DNA of 23,562 nt, taken from a virus. Both the position numbers and the translations under genes were made by a program. Shown here piece by piece: positions 1 through 6,919 of this stretch (its first letter is position 1; each line of letters opens with the position of its first letter). The stretch lies in the IMG/VR virus record IMGVR_UViG_3300044712_000691, positions 1 through 23,562 of that record. One strand, 5' to 3'. Under the pieces are notes generated by a model. The model made no database searches. It had not been told where the DNA came from and saw nothing but the letters and a program-made list of their open reading frames with translations.

Positions 1-479
1 TCTGTTAATCCTTTTTTCACGCTTATCCATTCATCCTTCACGGGGGTTTCGGCTTGCATTGACTGACAATTAAGAATTTCAGTAGCAAAATCTTCCCAGA
101 AGAAAGGGCTGACTAAATCATCTGCAATCAAGTTCTTTACTCTCTTTTTAAGTATTTCCACTATTTGAAGTTTTGTACTTTCGGCTTGCGGTAACTTAAT
201 TATCGCACTACTTTGCGCCTGATAAATAGCACACACACCACAATTAGGGATAAGGCATTTAAGGCACTGTGAGCGATCTATCTCTGTGTTTTCTTCCTTT
301 GCACCACTATTGCCAGTGTCTTTGACGGGGTGAGGCTGTGAAGCGTATTCTTCCATCCAACTCACCGCTGTGCCTATGCTTATTGTTGTATCATTGGCCA
401 AATAATGCTCATACAAAGTTATTCCTTGACCTGTTTTCTCATTCAACTTTTCTTTTACAAAATCTTCTGCTGTTTTCAT
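1..479 (-). CDS. DUF551-like phage protein, 3' end beyond window
   Basis: An open frame starts at the ATG at 479 and runs off the left edge after 159 codons. Residues 149-158 read DEWISVKKGL, which matches the usual start of the DUF551 domain (WISVKDRLP-like), a small phage domain of unknown function. The preceding 148 residues are an extra N-terminal region: a helical stretch, then a Cys cluster (CLKCLIPNCGVC, residues 72-83) that could bind a metal, then a charged helix. It follows the DnaA-domain gene by about 20 bases in the same leftward operon. No function is known for DUF551. The domain call rests on one short motif because the rest is outside the window. Confidence 0.6.
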   Translation of the reverse strand, partial: MKTAEDFVKEKLNEKTGQGITLYEHYLANDTTISIGTAVSWMEEYASQPHPVKDTGNSGAKEENTEIDRSQCLKCLIPNCGVCAIYQAQSSAIIKLPQAESTKLQIVEILKKRVKNLIADDLVSPFFWEDFATEILNCQSMQAETPVKDEWISVKKGLT

Positions 480-499
480 ATCTCATTTCTTAATTTTGG

Positions 500-919
500 T
501 TATGCGATTTGAAGTAACATTTCCTCTCTCTTAGCCAGTGGCACCCTGTTTCTGATCCAGGTCTTAATGAGCGAAGTCCTGTCAATCCGAATTATGTGGT
601 CTTTAATCTTCCTCTCTATCTTCCTGTATGGTTCTGATATAGGAACGTAACCGGTATCAAGGGCATTACTAACAGCCTTGATTGCATGAATCACCGTTGC
701 ATGAGTCCTTCCCCCGTGCTTCTCTCCGATTGCCGTCTCGGAGAGTTTTGTATATTCTCTCGAAAAGATTATTGATAACTGACGGGCAATAACCCGATCC
801 GGTTCTCTTGCTCTTAGTGATCCGTCCGGTGCCAAAAATATGACGGGCGGTATCTTTGTAACATCTGATACAATAAACTGTATCTTTTCAACTGTTATGG
901 TTCTTTTTCTTGGTTTCAT
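500..919 (-). CDS. stand-alone DnaA domain IV (DNA-binding) protein
   Basis: This 139-aa protein matches the C-terminal DNA-binding domain of DnaA: residues 46-60 (RQLSIIFSREYTKLS) and 65-80 (GEKHGGRTHATVIHAI) correspond to the domain IV helix-turn-helix and its GGRDHTTV-type signature that reads DnaA boxes. There is no AAA+ ATPase region, so it cannot be a complete initiator. Residues 1-40 and the basic tail from about 100 are specific to this protein. In Bacteroidota phages such single-domain proteins occur in early regions. Inference: it could bind host or phage DnaA boxes and compete with or recruit the host initiator, or act as a regulator. Domain assignment is strong; role is unknown. 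Confidence 0.8.
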   Translation of the reverse strand: MKPRKRTITVEKIQFIVSDVTKIPPVIFLAPDGSLRAREPDRVIARQLSIIFSREYTKLSETAIGEKHGGRTHATVIHAIKAVSNALDTGYVPISEPYRKIERKIKDHIIRIDRTSLIKTWIRNRVPLAKREEMLLQIA

Positions 920-930
920 AGGTTTCAGGT

Positions 931-1071
931 TTAAATCTCGCTTGTATCAAATATCCTTATCAGATCAGGATCAGGCAGAAACTCTTCGTCTGTCTCGTCT
1001 GCGTGTCTTATTGCAAGTAGTTCAGCTGCAAACTGGATGTCGTCAGGGTCGGTTGTAATAGGATTGTTCAT
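931..1071 (-). CDS. small acidic hypothetical protein
   Basis: A 46-aa acidic protein starting MNNPITTDPDD. An in-frame ATG at 1137 would add 22 residues but would overlap the gene upstream by more than 60 bases. The ATG at 1071 lies 4 bases after that gene's stop (1076-1078), matching the tight packing of the operon, so it is preferred. The composition is rich in Asp and Glu with no membrane segment or Cys. I do not recognise the family. Confidence 0.5.
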   Translation of the reverse strand: MNNPITTDPDDIQFAAELLAIRHADETDEEFLPDPDLIRIFDTSEI

Positions 1072-1075
1072 GGGG

Positions 1076-1339
1076 TTACTTGTTTCTTTTATTAAACTTT
1101 TTAACTGCTGATTTATCATTAATAGCAAAACATTCAAAGACAGGCACTCCGTATTCCTGCCTATCCATGTGTCTGTTGATAGTGAATTTGCCGATAGAGT
1201 TAAACCGATAATGGTTACATCCTTTCGGGCAAACCTTGAACTTTTCTCCCGTTATTTCTGATACTTCCCTTGTCTGGGGCATTGAAGATCCCATCATCAA
1301 CATTGCTAAGGGGAGTACACTTGCTAATTTTCCATTCAT
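1076..1339 (-). CDS. small exported hypothetical protein
   Basis: An 87-aa protein with a short basic start (MNGK) and a hydrophobic stretch at residues 5-20 resembling a Sec signal peptide. The mature part has a CPKGCNHYRF motif (residues 37-46) and a further Cys, with a basic Lys/Asn-rich tail. It is the first gene behind a predicted promoter carrying the phage operator palindrome (1377-1391), about 22 bases downstream of the predicted transcription start. The family is not recognised. Confidence 0.55.
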   Translation of the reverse strand: MNGKLASVLPLAMLMMGSSMPQTREVSEITGEKFKVCPKGCNHYRFNSIGKFTINRHMDRQEYGVPVFECFAINDKSAVKKFNKRNK

Positions 1340-1367
1340 TTTGTTTAAGTTTTAAAAGACTAATTTA

Positions 1368-1391
1368 CAAATAAAAGTATTTTGGAAATAC
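1368..1391 (-). promoter_or_regulatory. leftward promoter with operator palindrome (site 1)
   Basis: GTATTTTGGAAATAC at 1377-1391 is a palindrome around a TGG centre and one of four near-identical copies in the window. On the minus strand it is followed one base later by TTTATTTG (1368-1375), a 7/8 match to the Bacteroidota -7 box TAnnTTTG. No good -33 TTG is seen at the right distance, so this is the weakest of the set. Predicted start is near 1361, just ahead of the gene at 1339. Confidence 0.5.
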
Positions 1392-1402
1392 GTTGAGACG
1401 AA

Positions 1403-1606
1403 TTATTTTAACAATTCTCTGAGTTCTTTGATCAGATCATGCAGTTTACAATCCTCCAGAAGCAGCTTTGAATATTCCTCTGCACGGTGAGTTATACCGT
1501 TACGGGCTCTTACATTGTCGGCTCGCATCATTGTGAGTTCAAAGATCCGATGTTCGATTTTCCGGCGAAGGGGGGACTTGAAGAAGTTCATAATTCTATA
1601 TTTCAT
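1403..1606 (-). CDS. small basic helical hypothetical protein
   Basis: A 67-aa, strongly basic protein predicted to be mainly helical (MKYRIMNFFKSPLRRKIEHR at the start, KELRELLK at the end). Its start overlaps the end of the previous gene by 11 bases, which supports translational coupling. No recognisable domain. Could be a small nucleic-acid-binding or structural protein, but this is only a guess from charge. Confidence 0.55.
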   Translation of the reverse strand: MKYRIMNFFKSPLRRKIEHRIFELTMMRADNVRARNGITHRAEEYSKLLLEDCKLHDLIKELRELLK

Positions 1607-1886
1607 TTTGCAGTCGGTCTATTTCGGCAGCAATTAAAGCTCCTGCAACTTTTAACAATTCTATTTCGCCTTCCTTGCTCGACATTGCCTTATAAATTTT
1701 TGACGATAACTTTAGATACCACTTATATTCCCATTCAGGAATATAATCTTTCACTCCTGTTAAAAGATAGGTGGCGGCCTTTCTGAGTTGCTTTGAATCA
1801 TTTTCAGAATCGTGTAGCTGATCAAATCCATGCTTTTCAATCTGTTCTTGCCTTTCGGCTGCGATTAATTCAATTCCTGTTTTCAT
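1596..1886 (-). CDS. conserved phage protein (GIELIAAERQEQIEKHGF family)
   Basis: A 96-aa protein of a type common in phages. It has an N-terminal GIELIAAERQEQIEKHGF block (residues 3-20), a central KAATYLL helix and a C-terminal LIAAEIDRL (residues 84-92). The all-helical layout with conserved acidic residues recalls MazG-type nucleotide pyrophosphohydrolases, but the paired EExxE motif of MazG is not clearly present. Function unknown. It sits between the transglycosylase gene and a small basic protein in the leftward operon. Confidence 0.65.
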   Translation of the reverse strand: MKTGIELIAAERQEQIEKHGFDQLHDSENDSKQLRKAATYLLTGVKDYIPEWEYKWYLKLSSKIYKAMSSKEGEIELLKVAGALIAAEIDRLQNEI

Positions 1887-1902
1887 AACTGAGTTTGTTT
1901 GA

Positions 1903-2340
1903 TTATTTTTTATTAAGTTCTTTTTGAATCCTCAAATAATATTTCTTCGTAGACTTCTTTCGCATGCCCTTGTCTCCCCCATTCCAACATCTTGTAATCT
2001 GTTCCGTTTCCCACGGCTCGTATAAACTGGCATAAAACATGAACACGCTCTTTGCCTTGACCGTATCGAACATCTCAACAGCCCGGTAGTATTTGCCCGT
2101 TTGCCTTGCATAATCGTCAAGCCGGGATTGTCTAATCTGCAGGATTCCGTATGACCATTCTTTCAGGTTAGTGTCGCCCACTGCAAACTGATTGCCGGAT
2201 GATTCTATCTGCTTAATGGCTTCCATCAGCTCAGCATAGGGGTTAATCCCTTCGATCTCCGCTACTGCTATGTAGTTTGTCGCAGGAGCGAATAAGAGAG
2301 AACTCAGCGAAAGGAATAGGGTTAGGAGGAGGGGTTTCAT
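1903..2340 (-). CDS. exported lytic transglycosylase / lysozyme-like protein
   Basis: A 145-aa protein with a signal peptide (MKPLLLTLFLSLSSLLFAPA) followed by an SLT-type lysozyme-fold domain. AIKQIESSGNQFAVGD (residues 42-57) carries the probable catalytic Glu (E46, IESSG), and SYGILQIRQSRLDDYA (63-78) is the conserved substrate-cleft motif. RCWNGGDKG (117-125) matches the YNxG block. It would cleave peptidoglycan in the periplasm. It lies in the early operon, about 20 kb from the holin/DUF5675 lysis genes, so it may serve DNA entry or another cell-wall task rather than final lysis. The domain call is firm; the role is inferred. Confidence 0.8.
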   Translation of the reverse strand: MKPLLLTLFLSLSSLLFAPATNYIAVAEIEGINPYAELMEAIKQIESSGNQFAVGDTNLKEWSYGILQIRQSRLDDYARQTGKYYRAVEMFDTVKAKSVFMFYASLYEPWETEQITRCWNGGDKGMRKKSTKKYYLRIQKELNKK

Positions 2341-2342
2341 GG

Positions 2343-3230
2343 CTATTTTGCTTTAACAACCCTTCCACGGCTCAGCTTGTAGTAAGTATCCGGCAATAGT
2401 TTTTTGCCATCTACCTTCACTGACCTTACATCTTTCAAAATCCACCCGTTGTTTTTCTCAATCCATTCGGATAGAACTATCCATGAACCTATCGAAGCTT
2501 TGGCCTTGTTTTGGATACCGAGACCGCAAGCAAATGAATCCTTTGCATTGGTTTCAGCAGATGAATAAGGGCCGACTGACATAGCGGCACCCCTGTAACC
2601 GGAATTGGAAGCGGCACCACTGTCACCGGAATTGGAAGCGGCACCCCTGTCACCGGAATTGGAAGCGGCACCACTGTCACCGGAATTGGAAGCGGCACCC
2701 CTGTAACCGGAATTGGAAGCGGCACCCCTGTAACCGGAATTGGAAGCGGCACCCCTGTAACCGGAATTGGAAGCGGCACCACTGTAACCGGAATTGGAAG
2801 CGGCACCCCTGTAACCGGAATTGGAAGCGGCACCACTGTAACCGGAATTGGAAGCTTGTTTTTTATCTTCCTTATTCGTAGTTTCTTTTGTCAGTGTTGT
2901 CCTCTCAAAAATGAACTTTACACCGGATTCAATAAGGTCGTGCAAACTAATTCTGGCTCCAATAGTAATTTTTGAAACCGCAATTTTTGTATCTGAGTTT
3001 TCTTTCCTGGATACATCTCCATCCCCATCAACTTCGTGATATAAAGAATCGGCGGGTGGATAATATCCAAATACATCAAGCGGGTTCTCACAGAAATGAA
3101 ATCCATTTTCCGTACATCGAACGGGTTTCTTTTTTGTTTCATACTCTTTGCCCTCTTCGTACTGAAAGCCACGGCACTTAAGGTCTTTATCAAAACCCTT
3201 AACGCCTTTAATTTTTTCTTCTTTTTTCAT
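2343..3230 (-). CDS. DUF7666-like phage protein with ten 9-residue repeats
   Basis: A 295-aa protein in three parts. Residues 8-115 (KGVKGFDKDLKCRGFQYEEG, then NGFHFCENPLDVFGYY) match what I recall as the DUF7666 domain found in many phages. Residues 126-215 are ten copies of ASNSGxxGA, with Y/D and S/R as the only alternatives at the two variable positions; this small-residue repeat probably folds as a beta-solenoid. Residues 216-295 (AMSVGPYSSAETNAKDSFACG onward) continue with degenerate repeats and a Trp-rich cap. The start lies 11 bases after the preceding gene. Function is unknown; repeat number probably varies between related phages. Confidence 0.75.
   Translation of the reverse strand: MKKEEKIKGVKGFDKDLKCRGFQYEEGKEYETKKKPVRCTENGFHFCENPLDVFGYYPPADSLYHEVDGDGDVSRKENSDTKIAVSKITIGARISLHDLIESGVKFIFERTTLTKETTNKEDKKQASNSGYSGAASNSGYRGAASNSGYSGAASNSGYRGAASNSGYRGAASNSGYRGAASNSGDSGAASNSGDRGAASNSGDSGAASNSGYRGAAMSVGPYSSAETNAKDSFACGLGIQNKAKASIGSWIVLSEWIEKNNGWILKDVRSVKVDGKKLLPDTYYKLSRGRVVKAK
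2586..2855 (-). repeat. 27-bp in-frame tandem repeat, ten perfect-length copies
   Basis: Ten head-to-tail copies of a 27-base unit (on the plus strand GGCACCMCTGTMACCGG then AATTGGAAGC). All copies are identical except at two bases: one switches Ser (AGT) and Arg (AGG), the other Tyr (TAC) and Asp (GAC). In protein order the pairs are YS, YR, YS, YR, YR, YR, DS, DR, DS, YR. Complete lack of silent changes shows recent expansion or ongoing homogenisation. Confidence 0.95.
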
Positions 3231-3241
3231 AAGTTTGATTA

Positions 3242-3583
3242 TTAGGATTTGGATATTGTCAATTCGGTTTTTAACTCATTCTTTTTCATAAACTCCGCTT
3301 CAAGGACTGACAGCCGTTCCCTATTATCCGCTTTTCGTGACGCAGGGTCCTTAGATATCTCAGCAAAAAGACTCATGACAAACTCTTTCGGGGCATCGGG
3401 CATATCGACCCAGCGTACCAGTTCGTTATACTGGTTATCGAAGATGATCTGCCGGTCTTTCTGTATTGCTTCAAGGATTTTATTTTTCCCGGGCCGTTTC
3501 AATTTTATGTAAACCACCAGGAATACCAGGCCCCAAAACAACAGGGTCAGGATCATTACGATTGATTCGGAATTGAGTTTCAT
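3242..3583 (-). CDS. single-pass membrane protein, unknown function
   Basis: A 113-aa protein with one transmembrane helix at residues 8-28 (IVMILTLLFWGLVFLVVYIKL) and a charged, mainly helical C-terminal part of about 80 residues that would lie in the cytoplasm by the positive-inside rule (KLKRPGKNK follows the helix). It sits between the SpoU-family methyltransferase and the repeat protein with short gaps. No family recognised. Confidence 0.6.
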   Translation of the reverse strand: MKLNSESIVMILTLLFWGLVFLVVYIKLKRPGKNKILEAIQKDRQIIFDNQYNELVRWVDMPDAPKEFVMSLFAEISKDPASRKADNRERLSVLEAEFMKKNELKTELTISKS

Positions 3584-3613
3584 ACTTTTATAGTTTTAAA
3601 TTATTTGAAAATA

Positions 3614-4060
3614 TTATAGTCGTTTCTGATTTCTGTCAAACAGTACAATGCTCCCGGCAACACTTACATTCATACAGAATGATCCCGGTAAAATGATAAG
3701 CTCATGACATTTATTTACAGCCTCGTTGCTTAGTCCTGAATCTTCTGCTCCAAGTAAATAGATACATCTTTCAGGATGCTTATATTCTACAATAGGAATG
3801 CTCGTATCTGTTAATTCTATCCCGACAAGCCGACAATCATAGGGCATTGCCTTATAAAATTCATCGAATGTTGGATAGTTGTAAAGCGGGATATGTCTCC
3901 AGCTTTCTGTTGTGTCGCCGGCCTGTCTTTTATAACGATTGCCAATTGTGAAAATAAACGAGGCTCCAAGAATAAAAGCACTTCTCCATAGCGTTCCGAT
4001 ATTCGCCGCTGTTTTGACGTTCTGTATGCCTATTCCATAATATCCTCTGTCTGCTTTCAT
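3614..4060 (-). CDS. SpoU/TrmH-family (SPOUT) RNA 2'-O-methyltransferase
   Basis: A 148-aa protein that is essentially one SPOUT catalytic domain. Motif 1 is at residues 14-28 (NVKTAANIGTLWRSA, with N20 and R26 as expected), motif 2 at 101-110 (YLLGAEDSGL) and motif 3 at 130-140 (MNVSVAGSIVL), which together form the SAM-binding knot. The family methylates ribose 2'-OH in tRNA or rRNA. There is no extra RNA-binding domain. Its ATG overlaps the stop of the 58-aa gene upstream (ATGA), so it belongs to the phage operon and is not a host gene at a boundary. Target is unknown; tRNA or rRNA of the host is a reasonable inference. Confidence 0.85.
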   Translation of the reverse strand: MKADRGYYGIGIQNVKTAANIGTLWRSAFILGASFIFTIGNRYKRQAGDTTESWRHIPLYNYPTFDEFYKAMPYDCRLVGIELTDTSIPIVEYKHPERCIYLLGAEDSGLSNEAVNKCHELIILPGSFCMNVSVAGSIVLFDRNQKRL

Positions 4061-4233
4061 ACTTTTATCGTATTAAATTGAAATAATCTTGTGCATATCG
4101 GCAGTCCCGGAAGCTGAACACCGCTCTTGAAATAGTGATAAACCCCCGTATCGATGCGGTGCTTCTCACAGCCACATTCACACCTCCACCAGTCGAAGGA
4201 TGTTTGGGTCCAGGTATGTCTTAGAATCCGCAT
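4057..4233 (-). CDS. 58-aa Cys/Trp-rich small protein, translationally coupled
   Basis: This short frame starts at the ATG at 4233 inside the end of dnaB (13-base overlap) and stops with a TGA that overlaps the ATG of the SpoU gene. It encodes MRILRHTWTQ, then FDWWRCECGCEKHRID (residues 13-28) and LPICTRLFQF near the end. The clustered WWRCECGCE could bind zinc. Both ends dovetail with the neighbours exactly as other genes here do, which is the main reason to call it real. Family unknown. Confidence 0.6.
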   Translation of the reverse strand: MRILRHTWTQTSFDWWRCECGCEKHRIDTGVYHYFKSGVQLPGLPICTRLFQFNTIKV

Positions 4234-5591
4234 TCTGCTATATCCTCTATTTTGGTTAATGATACATTGTGCTGCAGGTAGAATGATCCGGTTATTCCGT
4301 TACGGTTTTTAGCGACAATGACCTCCATGATATTCGAAGCTTCGACCTCCCTGCCGCTGTTTATTATTATGCTTTTTGCCCCAAACATGGCAGGACGAAA
4401 AAGAAACCAGACAACATCTGCATCCTGTTCTATTGCCCCGGAATCCCTCAGGTCCGAAAGCACCGGCCTCTTATCTGTTCTTTCCTCGCATTTACGGCTT
4501 AACTGAGATAATGCTATAACCGGAATATTAAGATCCTTTGCAAGTAGTTTCAGTCCTCTTGAAATTGCAGACACTTCCTGTTCTCTGGACTTCCCTTCTT
4601 CATCTACCAGTTGCAGATAATCAATGATGATTATCTTTATCTTGCCCTGCATTATCAATCTCCTGACTTTCGCCCGCAATTGCATCATGTTCACTTCTGC
4701 CGTTGCATCAACATAAATAGGCAGTCCCGCAATCTGTTCTGTCTTGCTATATAGGTCATCGACATCACAACTGCCTTCCTGAAGTTCCACGTTTGTCTTT
4801 CCTGTTACACTGGATATGCTTCTTTGTGCCAGGGACTCCCCGGACATCTCAAGCGAGAATACACCTACCGGAAATCCGGCGGCAGCGACATTCATAGCAA
4901 TCTGAATAGCAACGGCAGTCTTACCCACCGAAGGACGGGCAGCAATTATGATAAGCTCCCCGTCTTTTAGTCCACCGGTTTTAGAATCTATCTCACTAAA
5001 TCCCGACGGTTTTCCGACAAACTTTATTTCATGGTTAATGATCCGCTGAATATTCTTTATGACATCATCAATATAAATTCCGAGTCTTTGAGCCTCTTTC
5101 TTCTGTCCGACACCGGAAAGATTTAATAATTCTGTTTCGGCATAAGCAAACAAATCAGATATGTCATTCGTGTCATCGTATGACATTGTTAACATTGATG
5201 ATGATATTCTGATAAATTCTCTCTGGATATACTTCTGTGCAACAATATGGGCGTGATACTCCACATTAGCCGCTGAAACAATCTTTGAAGTAAGTTGGGT
5301 AATATATAACGGACCTCCGGCAGCGTCAAGTTCATTCTTTGACATTAAGTCCTGAGTAACCATAAACAGGTCTGCCGGGATGCCTTTCTGTGTCAGGCTT
5401 AAGATTGAACGGTATATTATTCCGTGTGATTCTTTATAAAAGCTTTCCGGTTTTAAAATATCAATAACCTTAATGATCGCATCCCTGTCAATAAGTAAGG
5501 CAGCAAGAACAACCTCTTCAATGCTCACTGCTTGCGGGGGAACCTGACCAAAGTCGGGAAGTGGTGCGATATATGACCGCTGTTCTTTCAT
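4221..5591 (-). CDS. dnaB: replicative DNA helicase, DnaB family
   Basis: A 456-aa protein with the full DnaB layout. The N-terminal primase-interaction domain spans about residues 20-125 (VSIEEVVLAALLIDRDAI at its start), then a linker helix, then the RecA-like motor with Walker A ARPSVGKT (218-225), Walker B IIIIDYLQL (320-328) and the SQLSRKCEERTDKRP block with the arginine-finger region DLRDSGAIEQDAD. As a hexameric ATPase it unwinds DNA ahead of the fork. A longer frame opens at 5672, but the ATG at 5591 overlaps the loader gene's stop as ATGA and aligns with the usual family start, so it is preferred. It forms a replication pair with the upstream gene. Confidence 0.93.
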   Translation of the reverse strand: MKEQRSYIAPLPDFGQVPPQAVSIEEVVLAALLIDRDAIIKVIDILKPESFYKESHGIIYRSILSLTQKGIPADLFMVTQDLMSKNELDAAGGPLYITQLTSKIVSAANVEYHAHIVAQKYIQREFIRISSSMLTMSYDDTNDISDLFAYAETELLNLSGVGQKKEAQRLGIYIDDVIKNIQRIINHEIKFVGKPSGFSEIDSKTGGLKDGELIIIAARPSVGKTAVAIQIAMNVAAAGFPVGVFSLEMSGESLAQRSISSVTGKTNVELQEGSCDVDDLYSKTEQIAGLPIYVDATAEVNMMQLRAKVRRLIMQGKIKIIIIDYLQLVDEEGKSREQEVSAISRGLKLLAKDLNIPVIALSQLSRKCEERTDKRPVLSDLRDSGAIEQDADVVWFLFRPAMFGAKSIIINSGREVEASNIMEVIVAKNRNGITGSFYLQHNVSLTKIEDIAECGF

Positions 5592-6325
5592 TTGGCATCT
5601 GGTAAAACAAGGTTCTTCGCCCGATAAGGAACTTCGGAATAGTCTGTCGGAGTGTTGTTGTTTTTCATCCATCCGGCCTCAAAACCGCACCAACTTTTTT
5701 CAACTGCTTTTTTGATACATTCATTAGGAGTTGACCCGGAAAGTTCAATCTGTTTTTTTATAGCATTGAAAGCAGTTTCGGTATTAGCCCCGTCTTTCTT
5801 CTTGCGGACAATGAGCCAGTCAGAAACTATCTTTTCTTCTATGCCTAAGTCGATAAGTGATTTTTTAAAATCAAAGGGCTTTGGTTTTTCCCCCACACCC
5901 CCTTTATCTTTACCTATACCTTTACCTTGTTCCTGACTTTCAGGAACATCTTTCGTAATATTTACGTAACTTTTAGGTAACTTTAATGTAAAATCTGCAT
6001 TTATAAGATCGTGTTTTTCAAGTATTTGACGAGCTTGGGCGACAATGAATTTTTGAGAAGAAAGGTCTTTATACTGCCATTCTATAAATTTTGGCATGAA
6101 GTATTTAGATGAATCATTCAAAGGAATTAGGTAATCTTCAGGTAAAAAATCAAGTGATTTTATTTCTTTCCCGATCCAAAAAGAAGCATCCTCCAGGTCT
6201 AAATCAATAATTCCACCGTTATCACATTTAAGCATGAGATAGATTAAAAATGTCTTCTTTTCAGGGGATAGTTTTCTTATCCATTTCTGCTCTAAAAAGC
6301 CGGTGTCTAAAAATCGCTTACTCAT
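5588..6325 (-). CDS. replication initiator / helicase-loader-like protein
   Basis: A 245-aa protein. Residues 1-110 (MSKRFLDTGFLEQKWIRKLS, then FLIYLMLKCDNGGIIDLD) look like the winged-helix N-terminal domain of phage replisome organisers. Residues 120-150 are a Gln/Gly/Lys-rich linker. Residues 150-225 contain WLIVRKKKDGANTETAFNAI (170-189) and AVEKSWCGFEAGWM (206-219), a C-terminal motif common in phage helicase-loader or DnaT-like proteins. It is fused by an ATGA overlap to dnaB downstream, the expected position for a loader. Inferred role: binds the phage origin and recruits DnaB. No origin iterons were clear inside the gene. Confidence 0.75.
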   Translation of the reverse strand: MSKRFLDTGFLEQKWIRKLSPEKKTFLIYLMLKCDNGGIIDLDLEDASFWIGKEIKSLDFLPEDYLIPLNDSSKYFMPKFIEWQYKDLSSQKFIVAQARQILEKHDLINADFTLKLPKSYVNITKDVPESQEQGKGIGKDKGGVGEKPKPFDFKKSLIDLGIEEKIVSDWLIVRKKKDGANTETAFNAIKKQIELSGSTPNECIKKAVEKSWCGFEAGWMKNNNTPTDYSEVPYRAKNLVLPDAK

Positions 6326-6328
6326 ATC

Positions 6329-6571
6329 TTAATTCCATTGACCTGTTAATAAATCTGCATCGCCATTCAGGTAATCTTCATCCTCCGGTTCACGAACAAT
6401 CTCGTTTTCATAACATCCTTTTTCATTATCCCAACCACACTTAGAACAGGATTGATAATCAAAATCAATGTCATCGTAACTTCTGCCACAACGAGGGCAT
6501 TCGTTTGATGGTTGATTCTCGTAATACTCATCATCATCATAATAATCTTCTGGATAAAAATCATCTTCCAT
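6329..6571 (-). CDS. acidic zinc-ribbon small protein
   Basis: An 80-aa, very acidic protein (Asp/Glu/Tyr-rich from residue 2 to 20). It has a zinc ribbon: CPRCG at residues 25-29 and CSKCG at 42-46. The acidic surface argues against direct DNA binding and could suggest protein mimicry or a partner role. It precedes the helicase loader by 3 bases. Not assigned to a family. Confidence 0.65.
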   Translation of the reverse strand: MEDDFYPEDYYDDDEYYENQPSNECPRCGRSYDDIDFDYQSCSKCGWDNEKGCYENEIVREPEDEDYLNGDADLLTGQWN

Positions 6572-6582
6572 TTTCTTAACTT

Positions 6583-6777
6583 TTAAGATTCGTAGATTTT
6601 AACCATACATTTGTCGAAAGAATCATAATGATCTTTGCATATTTTACATATGCAGGTCTTTCCCCATCCATCTTTAATAATCTCAGTATTTACCGGGACG
6701 CCGGACCAAAGGTCTTCGCCAATAACTTCATAAGTCATAGAAGCCTTACCGCATCTGCATTTTACAATATCACTCAT
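6583..6777 (-). CDS. small Cys-rich protein, first gene after leader
   Basis: A 64-aa protein with CRCGK (residues 8-12) and CICKICKDHYDSFDKC (42-57), giving seven Cys residues likely to hold zinc. It is the first full gene behind the promoter at 6920-6949 and the long structured leader. That position puts it, the zinc-ribbon gene, the helicase loader and dnaB under the same operator and attenuator. Function unknown. Confidence 0.6.
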   Translation of the reverse strand: MSDIVKCRCGKASMTYEVIGEDLWSGVPVNTEIIKDGWGKTCICKICKDHYDSFDKCMVKIYES

Positions 6778-6898
6778 GGCTATAATAGTTTAACCGCCCC
6801 AGCAACAAAAAATCCCGCAGGCAAACTTCCGGAGAGCCTTTGGGATTAAATGCACCAGGGCGGTGTATCTTAAATCGAATATTTATTAAACAGTTCAT
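6770..6898 (-). CDS. possible 42-codon leader peptide spanning the attenuator
   Basis: Starting at the ATG at 6898, about 15 bases into the predicted leader RNA, a frame of 42 codons (MNCLINIRFK to LNYYSHE) runs through the whole terminator hairpin and stops at 6770-6772, overlapping the start of the next gene (6777) by 8 bases. A translating ribosome would melt the hairpin, so this could be a leader ORF. The open frame may also be chance; the peptide has no obvious regulatory codon run. Confidence 0.3.
   Translation of the reverse strand: MNCLINIRFKIHRPGAFNPKGSPEVCLRDFLLLGRLNYYSHE
6793..6864 (-). terminator. leader attenuator: terminator nested in an outer stem
   Basis: On the minus strand the inner hairpin pairs AATCCCAAAGGC (6836-6847) with GCCTGCGGGATT (6811-6822), 10 of 12 positions, and is followed by six Ts: an intrinsic terminator. 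An outer 7-bp stem (ACCGCCC at 6858-6864 with GGGCGGT at 6793-6799) encloses it. The hairpin loop TCTCCGGAAGT (6825-6835) is perfectly complementary to ACTTCCGGAGA (6899-6909) near the RNA 5' end, so an alternative pairing is possible. The position between promoter and first gene suggests attenuation. Confidence 0.65.
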
Positions 6899-6919
6899 TC
6901 TCCGGAAGTAATTATGCAA

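Noticed and set aside
2489-2836. Long ORF of VPLPIPVTG repeats on the minus strand in another frame
   Set aside because: It is an out-of-frame reading of the 27-bp repeat in the DUF7666-like gene; a repeat length divisible by three keeps all frames open.
2586-2855. CRISPR-like array
   Set aside because: Copies are contiguous with no spacers and lie in frame inside a gene.
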